The notes beneath the pieces were generated by a model, which was not told where the DNA came from, made no database searches, and saw nothing but the letters and a program-made list of their open reading frames with translations. From NCBI GenBank assembly GCA_016288205.1, contig JAEEYO010000070.1:62001-126000 (forward strand): 64,000 nucleotides of DNA, in the 5' to 3' direction. This DNA is from Treponema sp. Lineage in GTDB: Bacteria > Spirochaetota > Spirochaetia > Treponematales > Treponemataceae. This document shows, piece by piece, positions 52,913 through 61,070 of this stretch (position 1 is its first letter; each line of letters starts with the position of its first letter). The position numbers and the translations under genes were made by a program.

Positions 52913-53542
52913 CTTGAGCCATCCCATCTCAATTCCGCGACGGATGTTCGCCTCGACCCACGGCCAGATTGCGGGCATCCACTTTTTGATGATGTCCATC
53001 CTCCGAAGCACCGAGGATTTTTTCACCGAATGTTCAACCCATGTGTGCCCCTGAGTCAGCGTGTTGTGGAAAAAAGGCTGGAGCACGTCCATGCAGGCTG
53101 CGAAACGGCTGTCGGGGGTGGAGCGGGAGTCAAATTCTTCCCACAGACCGCGGATTTCGTTTCCCTGGTCGGAAGGAAGCATGGCAAAAAGCTTGTCGGC
53201 GGATTTCCGTTCCCTCTCCTCCTTCGAGAGATTTCCCACGCTGTCGTAGGCGAAAGTGTCACCCGCGTAGATTTCAATCAAATCATGCACGGTCAGCATA
53301 CGGACGGCACGCCCCAAATCAGCGTTCTCCACGAAATGCTCCTGCAGGACCTGAGCCATAACGGCGATGTGCCAGGAATGTTCCGCGTCATTTTCACGCC
53401 GGGATTGGTCCAAGAGGACTGTCTGCCGCAAAATGTGAGTCATTTTGTCAATCTCCGCGACAAAGCGCATCTGTGAGTCAAAACGCTCTATGCCGCTCGG
53501 AAGATACGACCCGAAGGGATTTTCATTGATTTTGATTTCCAT
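52898..53542 (-). CDS. HD-domain hydrolase, YfbR-like
   Basis: A 214-residue HD phosphohydrolase resembling YfbR/YGK1 5'-deoxynucleotidases. Metal ligands are visible as RRENDAEHSWHIAV (His, near residue 50), MLTVHDLIEIYAGDT (HD, near 85) and the Asp in FAACMDVLQPFF. The usual substrate is dNMP. The C-terminal codons and stop lie inside a heptamer array. ATG 53542 is preferred over an in-frame codon at 53584 because a full promoter lies in between, with its -10 box six bases before this ATG; the mRNA is predicted to be leaderless. Confidence 0.85.
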   Translation of the reverse strand: MEIKINENPFGSYLPSGIERFDSQMRFVAEIDKMTHILRQTVLLDQSRRENDAEHSWHIAVMAQVLQEHFVENADLGRAVRMLTVHDLIEIYAGDTFAYDSVGNLSKEERERKSADKLFAMLPSDQGNEIRGLWEEFDSRSTPDSRFAACMDVLQPFFHNTLTQGHTWVEHSVKKSSVLRRMDIIKKWMPAIWPWVEANIRRGIEMGWLKEDES

Positions 53543-53548
53543 GATTAT

Positions 53549-53577
53549 ATTATAGAAGATTTTTGCTTGGTTGGCAA
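53549..53577 (-). promoter_or_regulatory. Promoter of the HD gene predicting a leaderless mRNA
   Basis: Minus strand TTGCCA (53572-53577), 17-bp spacer, TATAAT (53549-53554), then six bases to the ATG at 53542, which falls where transcription should begin. Confidence 0.7.
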
Positions 53578-53646
53578 GGAACAATCAACCTGCAGCCATT
53601 GCAAATTTGGAGGCGAAACAACAGCTGCAGGCAATTGCGGAAAAGG

Positions 53647-53988
53647 CTAGAGTGATTTTCTATGATTCTCGTTCAGGGACTCATAGAAACATTCTGAAAA
53701 ATACTTTGAGAAATCAAGGAATGCCCTTGTACCGGGATTTTTCCTCAGAAACACACGGTCCTCATCAGAAAGCCCAGTATAATAGAAGTAATTCGTCGTC
53801 AGATCCTTGGTCATCTGGAACGCCGGCGGATTCACTCCCTTGATTTTAAGCATGAAATAGAATTCCATGCAGTTCAGCACAGCCTCGCGATAGGGGCGGT
53901 ACTCCTCTCTCATAATCGATAACTTTTTTTTCATAAACTTTCCTTTATGACGCGAACATTTTAGGCAATCGGTTGCCTTGATGTCCAT
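53647..53988 (-). CDS. Small hypothetical protein with Cys pair
   Basis: A 113-residue soluble protein of no recognised family. It begins MDIKATDCLKCSRHKGKF, where CxxC plus His could hold a metal, followed by helical segments rich in aromatic residues (YRPYREAVLNCMEFYFMLKI, FLDFSKYFSECFYESLN). ATG 53988 is chosen because a promoter ends six bases before it; an internal ATG at 53934 has a good ribosome-binding site (AAAGGAAAG) and could give a 95-residue form without the Cys pair, so two products are possible. Confidence 0.6.
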   Translation of the reverse strand: MDIKATDCLKCSRHKGKFMKKKLSIMREEYRPYREAVLNCMEFYFMLKIKGVNPPAFQMTKDLTTNYFYYTGLSDEDRVFLRKNPGTRAFLDFSKYFSECFYESLNENHRKSL

Positions 53989-53994
53989 ACTTTT

Positions 53995-54023
53995 TTTATA
54001 CCACACGATTTAAAAAAAAGCAA
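53995..54023 (-). promoter_or_regulatory. Promoter predicting a leaderless mRNA for the Cys-pair gene
   Basis: Minus strand TTGCTT (54018-54023), 17-bp spacer, TATAAA (53995-54000), six bases to ATG 53988. Confidence 0.6.
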
Positions 54024-54109
54024 GCATTTTTTCTCGTGCAGGGCAAATTTTTTTCCCTAATTTTACAATCGGTAGATGGCCAAGGGTTCTAAAGAAGCAT
54101 TTTTAAGGA

Positions 54110-55255
54110 TTACTCCTCCGAAGTATCCTCTCCGTTGCTGATTTTCATCGCGTCCAAAAAGCCCAGTTTGTAGATTGTGGTCCTGTTGCGTCCGTGCTGC
54201 TTGGAATAATAAAGGGCCTTGTCCGCCTTCTTGAAAATGTAGCTCGGGGTAACGCCGCGGATGTCATGGATAAGGCAGCCTCCCACGCTTATGGTGATGC
54301 TCAGCTTCTGGTCCTTTTCGTAAAGAACAATCTCGCTCACTGCAAGACGGATGCGCTCCGCTATGGTCCAAAGGCTGTCCTCGTCACATTCGGTAAGCAG
54401 GATGGAAAATTCCTCGCCGCCGAACCTTGCCACACAGTCATTTTCCCGCACGATGTTTTTCAGGGTATCCGCAAGAGCCAGAAGCACCTTGTCCCCGCAC
54501 AAATGTCCGTAAGTGTCGTTGAAATGCTTGAAAAAATCTATGTCGATTATGAGCATCCCGGAAAGACGGTTGTAACGCCGCAGGTTGCTGATTGCCTCCT
54601 CCATCCTCGTGATGAAAAAATCGTAGGTAAAAAGCCCGGTCTTTGGCTCGGTAATGCTGATTTCGTAATGCAGGCCGTTTTGCATAGTGACCGCGAGCAC
54701 GGAAAACATCCTGTGTATATAGAACATTTCATTCGCAGAAAAGGAGCCGCCTCCGTTTTTCTCGCTTATGTAGATGATTGCATAGACACCGCCGATTCCA
54801 AGAAGAGGAATCACAAGCTTGGGCTTCAGCTTTAAAAAATCATCCGAAAAAGTGTTCTCGGGCAGCGCATGAACCAGATTGTCGAAGGGAACCGCATATC
54901 CGTTCACCGTCGTGTTCGCGAGATTGTCAAAATATTCTTCCAGGACATAGAAATACTTGGGATCCAGCGTTTTGTTCACTTTCTGCAGGTTTGAATAGTA
55001 AAACTGACGCAGACCGTTTTTGCGCGGTGGTTTTACCATAAAAACAAGGGTCTCCGGGATAAAATAGTCATTCAGCTTGCTGATTAAAAAATCAACCATT
55101 GAATCGACCCGCGTATAAGAGACCAGCTGGGAAATGTCCGCTATGGCACGGTTCAGTTCCCTGGACTCGTTCTTCAGATCCTCAATCCTAAACCAAAGGG
55201 CTGCCTCACTGAGGGTAACTTTCTTGTCATCATCATTCCGTTCTTTTTCATTCAC
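54110..55255 (-). CDS. GAF-like sensor diguanylate cyclase (GGEEF)
   Basis: A 381-residue cytoplasmic protein. After a short coiled coil, residues about 40-195 form a GAF-like domain (VDSMVDFLISKLNDYFIPETL, LVIPLLGIGGVYAIIYISE), and residues about 205-370 a GGDEF domain with MLIIDIDFFKHFNDTYGH and VARFGGEEFSILL. The inhibitory site RxxD is present as REND five residues before GGEEF, so product inhibition by c-di-GMP is likely. It makes c-di-GMP, the second such enzyme in the window. The -10 box TATAAT lies ten bases before the ATG, with GGAG between them, so the leader is very short. Confidence 0.92.
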   Translation of the reverse strand: MNEKERNDDDKKVTLSEAALWFRIEDLKNESRELNRAIADISQLVSYTRVDSMVDFLISKLNDYFIPETLVFMVKPPRKNGLRQFYYSNLQKVNKTLDPKYFYVLEEYFDNLANTTVNGYAVPFDNLVHALPENTFSDDFLKLKPKLVIPLLGIGGVYAIIYISEKNGGGSFSANEMFYIHRMFSVLAVTMQNGLHYEISITEPKTGLFTYDFFITRMEEAISNLRRYNRLSGMLIIDIDFFKHFNDTYGHLCGDKVLLALADTLKNIVRENDCVARFGGEEFSILLTECDEDSLWTIAERIRLAVSEIVLYEKDQKLSITISVGGCLIHDIRGVTPSYIFKKADKALYYSKQHGRNRTTIYKLGFLDAMKISNGEDTSEE

Positions 55256-55352
55256 GGCTCCATTATATCACACTTTTTCCAATTTTTAAAGGGGGGAATC
55301 CGCATTTTCCACCTTGTTACTGTGGATTTAGCTAAGTGCCCCACGCACCGGC

Positions 55353-55369
55353 GGCCTGTGAGGTAAAAA
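55353..55369 (+). repeat. 17-bp direct repeat, left copy
   Basis: GGCCTGTGAGGTAAAAA, identical to 56199-56215. The two copies bracket the decayed AAA_14 gene, and the right copy includes its stop codon. Confidence 0.8.
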
Positions 55370-55380
55370 ATCTTGAAAAG

Positions 55381-56207
55381 GTGCAGCTTTTCCCAAAGGC
55401 AAGGGCGGCCATAAAATATCTTGTCAAGGACAACCGCTATGACTGCCCAAGGCTGTCCTTACATTTTCACAGACCCATGATTTTGAGAAAACTGACCGCA
55501 TAAAAAGGGATATACTCACGCTTTACAGAAATGACATTCAGAAATACGCTGGAAAAGACGTGGAAAAAGTGACCGCAATTTTCGATGAGATTCCTTCCCG
55601 GTTGCAGAATCACGACAAAGTTTTCAGATTTACCGATTTGGAAGAAGAAGCAAGGTTCCGCGGATATGAGGATGCCTTTTTCTGGCTCAAGGATTCCGGG
55701 GTGATGGTTCCGTGCTACAATACAACCGAGCCTTCCGTCGGCTTAAAGATGAACAAAGAGCGCACAACGATGAAATGCTTTATGGCCGACACGGGTCTGC
55801 TGATAAGCCACACATTTGATGAGAATGGAATTATGAGAGAGGAAATCTACAAAAAAATAATGCTCGACAAGCTTGCCGTCAATTTTGGAAACATCATGGA
55901 AAACATTGTCGCCCAGATGCTTACGGCAAACGGACATGCGCTGTATTTTTACACAAATTCAAGCCGAGAGGATGCAAGCTCCAGAATGGAAATAGATTTC
56001 CTTGTCTCAAAAACAACGGTGACAAACAAGCACAATATTTTCCCGCTGGAAATAAAAACCGGCAAGAACTATACGATGAGCTCTCTGAGGAAATTCATCA
56101 GAAAATTCCCCAACCAACTTTGCGAGCCGTTTGTTTTTCACGAAGGTGAGTTCAAGGTAGAGGACGGAATAACATTCATGCCGCTTTTTATGCTGGCCGG
56201 CCTGTGA
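55381..56207 (+). pseudogene. Decayed AAA_14 / DUF4143 ATPase
   Basis: A remnant related to the intact ATPase at 34903. From 55381 the frame reads VQLFPKARAAIKYLVKDNRYD, matching the segment just after Walker B of the intact protein. About 110 codons are then missing and the frame changes; it resumes as THDFEKTDRIKRDILTLY near 55487 and runs to the stop at 56205, with EIDFLVS and LEIKTGKNYT from the endonuclease-like end. The whole ATP-binding start, including Walker A, is absent, so it cannot work as an ATPase. A 215-residue frame from GTG 55560 remains open and could in principle be translated. Confidence 0.85.
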
Positions 56208-56215
56208 GGTAAAAA
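56199..56215 (+). repeat. 17-bp direct repeat, right copy
   Basis: GGCCTGTGAGGTAAAAA, identical to 55353-55369; spans the stop codon of the ATPase remnant. Confidence 0.8.
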
Positions 56216-56222
56216 TCCACCG

Positions 56223-56278
56223 CAAATCACTGTAACAAAATACCACAAATCACTGTAACAAAATACCACAAATCACTT
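56223..56278. repeat. 23-bp tandem repeat, about 2.4 copies
   Basis: CAAATCACTGTAACAAAATACCA is repeated twice without spacer and followed by CAAATCACTT. It has the same period and shares the core ACAAAATACC with the array at 31512, and the 12-mer AAATCACTGTAA with the palindrome at 30399. Confidence 0.85.
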
Positions 56279-56307
56279 GAATTTCAGAGAAAAATCCCTC
56301 GCATGGA

Positions 56308-56326
56308 GGCGTGCCTCAGGGGGTAG
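56308..56326 (+). repeat. 19-bp direct repeat, left copy
   Basis: GGCGTGCCTCAGGGGGTAG, identical to 56758-56776; the two copies bracket a 450-bp segment with the small 56457-56666 gene. Confidence 0.85.
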
Positions 56327-56456
56327 GAGCAGAATCTTTTTCTGGTACTTGATTTTTTTACGACACTGTATTATATTTTAATTAGATAGTCCAACAAAAT
56401 GCGCTTAAATGGACTTCGCACTTGTGCGAAAAACGGACGGCGCCCGTTTCTATCTG

Positions 56457-56666
56457 TTAAGGCCGCTCACTTTGGCATTCCCAGAGGAGCGGTTTTTTAC
56501 CAATTGCATTGTCAATTTCTACTCCAATTCTCAACCTGATTTTACCTTCCTGTCTCTTTATAACTCCTGCAATCTCAGAAGGGATTTCCCCAAAATCAAG
56601 GCTTCCATTTTTTGTGAGAACAAATTCACCGATGTGCTGAACTTGAGGGGTAACTGTATCTTCCAT
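56457..56666 (-). CDS. Small hypothetical protein within a repeat-bounded segment
   Basis: A 69-residue soluble protein (MEDTVTPQVQHIGEFVLTKN...), not recognised. It is beta-rich in the middle (KIRLRIGVEID) and ends KKPLLWECQSERP. ATG 56666 has AAAGGAAAG at ideal spacing, which is the main evidence that it is real. The last codons fall inside an inverted repeat (CCGCTC and GAGCGG) followed by a T run on the plus strand. It may be truncated. It lies in the 450-bp segment bounded by 19-bp direct repeats, so it is probably cargo of that segment. Confidence 0.5.
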   Translation of the reverse strand: MEDTVTPQVQHIGEFVLTKNGSLDFGEIPSEIAGVIKRQEGKIRLRIGVEIDNAIGKKPLLWECQSERP

Positions 56667-56757
56667 AACTTTCCTTTTATAAAGATACAAAAAAATATTT
56701 TCAAAGGCAACAATTTTTATGTGTCCGTCGAGAGGACGGAGTCTTTGTGATTCCGCT

Positions 56758-56776
56758 GGCGTGCCTCAGGGGGTAG
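56758..56776 (+). repeat. 19-bp direct repeat, right copy
   Basis: GGCGTGCCTCAGGGGGTAG, identical to 56308-56326. A similar sequence, GGATGCCTGAGGGATTAG, lies near 31731, just beyond the stop of the other large lipoprotein gene. Confidence 0.8.
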
Positions 56777-56856
56777 CATGGAGGGGGGAACAGCCTTGAA
56801 TTAGGTAAGAGCTTCATCCATAAAGCTACGACGGGAGTTGCCATCAGGAACAAGTT

Positions 56857-59579
56857 TCATGACCCTCGAAGAACTATATTGATTGAGCCTGTAACTGTCT
56901 GATAACCTGGCGCCGAAATTGTATAGCTAAGGGAATGATTTGTAGTACCCATTGGCTCTGGATATGAGCTCTGTCCTGTGAATTGTGCTGGGGTCAGGGT
57001 GAACCTTCTTCCTGTTCCTGTTAGTGTTCCGCTTCCGCATGAAATGCTCCAGCTTATAGTACAGCCGGATGGAATGATAACGTCGTTAGCCAAGCCTATT
57101 GTAAATGACTTTGGCCAGTCCTCAGCGCTCAATACTGCAAACTCTGTTGGTCCAGCGGAGTATTGCCCGGGAGGCAAGGTAGTAGTAACATCCGTTATTC
57201 CCGACGTAATAGAAGTATCAAATGTCTTCGGGGCCGCAAAATTAATCGTTGTTGGTGTAGTAGTTACTGTGTTACAACCAGTAAGACTTACTTCACATGT
57301 GAGCGACAGAGTCTCGCTGCCGGTTGGAACACCTGTAGAGTTCCGCAACGTACTTATGCTAGGTGTAATTTCTCTTCCTGTGCCAACATTTCTTGTTGTT
57401 GTTGTGCCAACCTTCCATGTGTATGAAACTCCGTCTGGAATAGAACTTCCACTCGTTACAGGTTCAGCCTTAAACTTGAAGGTTTTTGTTGTATCGCTCG
57501 TTCCAACATAATATGCCCCGCTTAAATCAGTGGGAAGCGACGGAGGCGTCACTAAGGTTATCTTCATGGCAGGAATCGTGAGCTTGTAAACCTTTATTGT
57601 CTTTGGTACATCCTGAGACTGAGTGCCGGACGGGAGCTCTACCCTACAAAGAACATCGAAGCTTGTTGGCGAGGTTTTAACCTTTGCTATGACATCGCTT
57701 GTAAGCCCCATTGCAACCGGTGTAATGCTGACAGAGCTTCCTTTCTGAGTCGCACCCGTGAGCGAAATATCGTTAACTGTCCAGTGGAACTTTGTTCCTG
57801 TCGGGAATTGGCTTGCTGTTTTTACCGCAAAGGTAAAAGGATCGGAAAGATTGGTGAGCGCGTAGGGGTTTGTGCCGCCGTTCGCAGTATTTGTGTTTCT
57901 GCTGGTCGGTGGAGTCACGTCTATTTCAATCTTGTATACATTTACGGTCACTGATGCAAGAGTAATATTCATTCCGTTTAAATTTACTACACAGGTAACG
58001 GTTGAGGAACCACTTTCGGTAGGTACTATCGTGCGACTTAATCCAAATCCTCCAGATTGTATTACAGCAGCTGTTCCGGTTGAGTTCCATTCAGGGGAAT
58101 TAAAGGTAGGCGCGGAACGTCCGGATGGAGGAGTAATGGTTACACCAAGCGTAGTATTTGAACCACCAACAAAGAGGTCTATTTGATTGCCTCCGCTGAC
58201 AGTAACCTCGTGCACATAAATAGTTGTTTCAGCACTTACGATCTTTCCACCATGCGAGGCACTTACGGTAACTGTAGTACTCCCCTTTGTCAATGCGTTT
58301 ATGGCTCCAGTGGTACTGTTTATAGTTGCGACGCTGTTGTTTCCAATTCCCCAGGTATATGTGGGGGTTGAGGGGAAGCCCAGTGCCACCACCTCAGGGC
58401 ATATTCCGTTCTGCCCTTTAAGGAAATCTTGTGGCGAAGATGAGCCATATTCCAAACTAAGCACCCGCACTGTCTTTTGCTGTGTGACTACCCTTCCGTC
58501 CGCGAGGGCTGCATTCACCGTAACAGTAGACACACCTCCAGAAGATGCCGTAACAGTCGCAGTGCTGGTATTTTGCGGTCCAGAAGTAACCGTCACAACG
58601 CCATTTGAAGCAGCTGTCCACACGCAGGAGCTTATGGTTCCCTCATCCACGCTTGCGGTCAGGGTTGTGGTGTTTTCACCTGTACTCAATGTAAGCACGT
58701 CGTTTCCGCTGACGGTAAGCTCCACAGGAGGCACAATGGTGGAGGCGGTAACTGTTCTTGAGCTGAGTCCGTCATCATCCTCCAGACGTATGCTCCAATT
58801 AATGTCGTCCCCAGTTTCAGCAACTCGTCCGGTATTATAGTAAAAAGCCGTGTAATCGCCCGGAGCCGTAGCATTGAAACTCGCGTTGTTTCCTACAGGG
58901 GCAAGAGTACCAGACGGTGCTGGAGATGAGGCAGCTGCAAGTTCCGTCGCGGTTCCTGTGGCAATGTCTGAGCCGTTTATAAAAAGCGTGTGCGTGTCGT
59001 TCTGGTGACGGGTAGACCCCAGTTCCGTTGTGGGAAGATAAAAACAAACATAATATGTACCAGAACAAGACTGCACGCTCTGCCCTATCACACTTGGCGG
59101 AGGAGTGTTGCATTTCAGATTGAACGTATAATCCTCAAACGGACGACTTGTTTCCTCTTCATTTATGGAGATCGTGCCGCCAATGCTTCCGCCACCGTCA
59201 TGGGTCTCAAGGTAGTCCTGCGGATATGTGACCCTTATGACTGTCCTGTCCGACGAGTCCTGTCTACTGTAATCCCTGAGCCAGATGTGGAAAATGTGAT
59301 AGGATCAAGGGTGTATTGACGCGGGTTCCTGAGGTAGAAAGTAACGGTCTTGGCGCCGTCGCTCGGTATGCAGATTTCATCCGAACTGTCTTTCAGATAT
59401 TCGCAGCTAATCTCGTGCTTTTCAATGGCGGCCGTGTTCGAGTACTTGTCCAGATAATCCCTCACGGGCTCATTCCACGTAAGCTCGTTCTCGCAGGAGG
59501 TAAAAAGCGTCAGGGCAAGCAAAAGGGAGGTAAAAATCCACCCCATCAGATTTTTCCTATTGACGTTCAAATTGCTCAC
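56857..59579 (-). pseudogene. Large Ig-repeat lipoprotein gene, out of frame at a 14-bp repeat
   Basis: The 5' part (59579 to 59235) gives a signal peptide with lipobox LTLFTSC (GTG start after GGAGGTGAGG) and about 85 residues of mature protein, then a stop. The other frame, open from about 59260 to 56857, continues the protein for some 790 residues with Ig-like group 2 repeats (DVLTLSTGENTTTLTASVDE, INALTKGSTTVTVSASHGGK, VTVSGGNQIDLFVGGSNTTL). At 59243-59264 an 8-bp sequence is repeated 14 bp apart; removing one 14-bp unit restores a continuous frame reading ITVDRTVIRVTYPQDYLET. The intact product would be a surface lipoprotein of about 900 residues. Phase variation, decay or a sequencing error are the alternatives. 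Confidence 0.8.
59243..59264 (-). repeat. 8-bp direct repeat 14 bp apart at a frameshift
   Basis: GACAGGAC occurs at 59257-59264 and 59243-59250 on the minus strand. Slippage between the copies would remove or add 14 bp and switch the reading frame of the lipoprotein gene. Confidence 0.8.
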
Positions 59580-59655
59580 AGCCTCACCTCCATGTCTACA
59601 TTATCGTAACATAAATAGAAAAATATGTAAAGAAAATCAGCCCCGGGCTCTCAAC

Positions 59656-59682
59656 TTTCCGTTTTCCACTCTCCACTTTCCT
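59656..59682. repeat. Heptamer repeat array after a lipoprotein gene
   Basis: Plus strand CTCAACTTTCCGTTTTCCACTC and neighbours: units ACTTTCC, GTTTTCC, ACTCTCC, ACTTTCC. It begins immediately after the stop codon of the gene at 59684. Confidence 0.7.
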
Positions 59683-59683
59683 G

Positions 59684-60919
59684 TTAGTTGTTTGTGATTG
59701 ACTGAATCAGGCTGTCGGTTCGCCACCAGTTCACGTAGGCCTTGTCCGAGCGGATTGAAAGAACCGAGAGTATGCCCGAATTGCTCAGGTTGAACGTGTA
59801 GAAAAGGGTCTTCTGCCTGTCCATCTCAAGCTGGCGGTTCAAAATCCTCTGTCCGTTGGCCTGAATAATCTGCAGACCGAATCCAGCGTCATTGCTGATG
59901 ATGAAAAAGAACCATCCGTTCTCGCTCACGCCCAAAAAATCATAAGGAATCTTGTACTCCAGATTGGAAAAATCATCCACGGAGACCTCGGTATACGGAA
60001 TGATGTTCATCGGCGCGCCATAAGTTCCGGTCTCCACGTTGAGTCCGTAAAGCGTGGTGCGGTCATAATCCACCCCGGACTGCATCCTGCTCGCCTCATC
60101 CACATAAGGAATTGAGTAATCAAGCTTCACGTAAAGAATCCTGTCGTTGTAATCCGGCACGACGTTCTCAATCTCCACGTAGAACTCCTGATCCTCCTCA
60201 TAGGGCGACGGCACGTTCTTCTTTTCTATGGGGATTGTGAAAAGCATGTGTCCGGCCTCCGAGAACCAGTAAACTATGGGTCCCTCCGAGCTTACGCACA
60301 CCACCACAAGCTCGTTGTTGTTCGTGACATAAATATTCTTTACGAAGGGAAATGGTGTTCCGCCCGGCCCCTGCTGACCAAGATAGTCAACGAATTTTCC
60401 CTCGCCGTCAAAGCGCACGACAATATGCTCAAGATGCTCCTGCAGCTCGTCGTCGTATTCCTGCCGCTCAAGTGGAAGCTGGTCCACCGCATAGATGTAT
60501 TTCCGTCCGTCCACGGTAAGCTCCGTCACGCGGTTGAAGGGATATGACACTGCCTTTCTCGTCGCATTCATCGTCTCCCCCTCCTCGGTCGCAAAAGATG
60601 GCCGGGGATTCGTGTCCTCGTTGTAAAAGAGCGTCAGAAGGTCGCCGTAGGAGTTCATCTCCATGATTTTCTGGGACTCACCGTTGGATATATAAAAGAA
60701 TCCGTTGCGCATGGCAATCCTTGTGTCTATGTTGCCAATCTGATTGTAGTCGAAGATGTTCAGCTCATCCTCGAAATTTCCATACTCAAGGGAAAAGACC
60801 TCAACTTCCTCAAGGGACAGATTGTTTCTCTGCCTGCCGCAGGATGAAAAAAGCATGGCACATAAGGCCAGGGGCACAAAAGCCACGAATTCACCGATTT
60901 TTTTCATAATATTGACCAT
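59684..60919 (-). CDS. Lipoprotein with beta-propeller-like repeats
   Basis: A 411-residue lipoprotein: a hydrophobic signal peptide with lipobox AMLFSSC (Cys at 27), then a beta-rich body with repeated Asp/Gly turns (DGRKYIYAVDQLPLER, GEGKFVDYLGQQGPGG, NNELVVVCVSSEGPIVYWFSE) that suggests a six-bladed NHL-like or similar propeller. No enzymatic motif is seen. Start choice: ATG 60919 lies six bases after the -10 box, and ATG 60907 lies 18 bases after it; neither has a Shine-Dalgarno sequence, so a leaderless message starting at 60919 is favoured. It is divergent from secA. Confidence 0.75.
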   Translation of the reverse strand: MVNIMKKIGEFVAFVPLALCAMLFSSCGRQRNNLSLEEVEVFSLEYGNFEDELNIFDYNQIGNIDTRIAMRNGFFYISNGESQKIMEMNSYGDLLTLFYNEDTNPRPSFATEEGETMNATRKAVSYPFNRVTELTVDGRKYIYAVDQLPLERQEYDDELQEHLEHIVVRFDGEGKFVDYLGQQGPGGTPFPFVKNIYVTNNNELVVVCVSSEGPIVYWFSEAGHMLFTIPIEKKNVPSPYEEDQEFYVEIENVVPDYNDRILYVKLDYSIPYVDEASRMQSGVDYDRTTLYGLNVETGTYGAPMNIIPYTEVSVDDFSNLEYKIPYDFLGVSENGWFFFIISNDAGFGLQIIQANGQRILNRQLEMDRQKTLFYTFNLSNSGILSVLSIRSDKAYVNWWRTDSLIQSITNN

Positions 60920-60925
60920 ATTAAT

Positions 60926-60954
60926 AGAATAAAGAATAAAGATTATATTGTCAA
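60926..60954 (-). promoter_or_regulatory. Promoter of the 60919 lipoprotein gene
   Basis: Minus strand TTGACA (60949-60954), 17-bp spacer, TATTCT (60926-60931), six bases to ATG 60919. The -35 box overlaps that of the secA promoter. Confidence 0.65.
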
Positions 60955-60976
60955 TGTCTTAAAAATTGTATATATT
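60948..60976 (+). promoter_or_regulatory. Promoter of secA
   Basis: TTGTCA (60948-60953), 17-bp spacer, TATATT (60971-60976). The leader to ATG 61063 is about 80 bases. Confidence 0.65.
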
Positions 60977-61019
60977 AGATAGAAACCGATTTCGGTACTA
61001 TTATTTGAAGGAGGAGAAT

Positions 61020-61070
61020 CTGTCGTTTTTCCCTAAAATTGCGGCGGATTTCTCGATTTGCTATGTTTGA
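61020..61070 (+). other. Possible secA leader peptide frame
   Basis: AAGGAGGAG, the strongest ribosome-binding sequence in the region, is 5 bases before a CTG at 61020 but about 50 bases before the secA ATG. A 16-codon frame from CTG ([15 protein letters not shown]) ends at a TGA that overlaps the secA start. No ATG, GTG or TTG is well placed, so this rests on a rare start codon. Confidence 0.25.
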
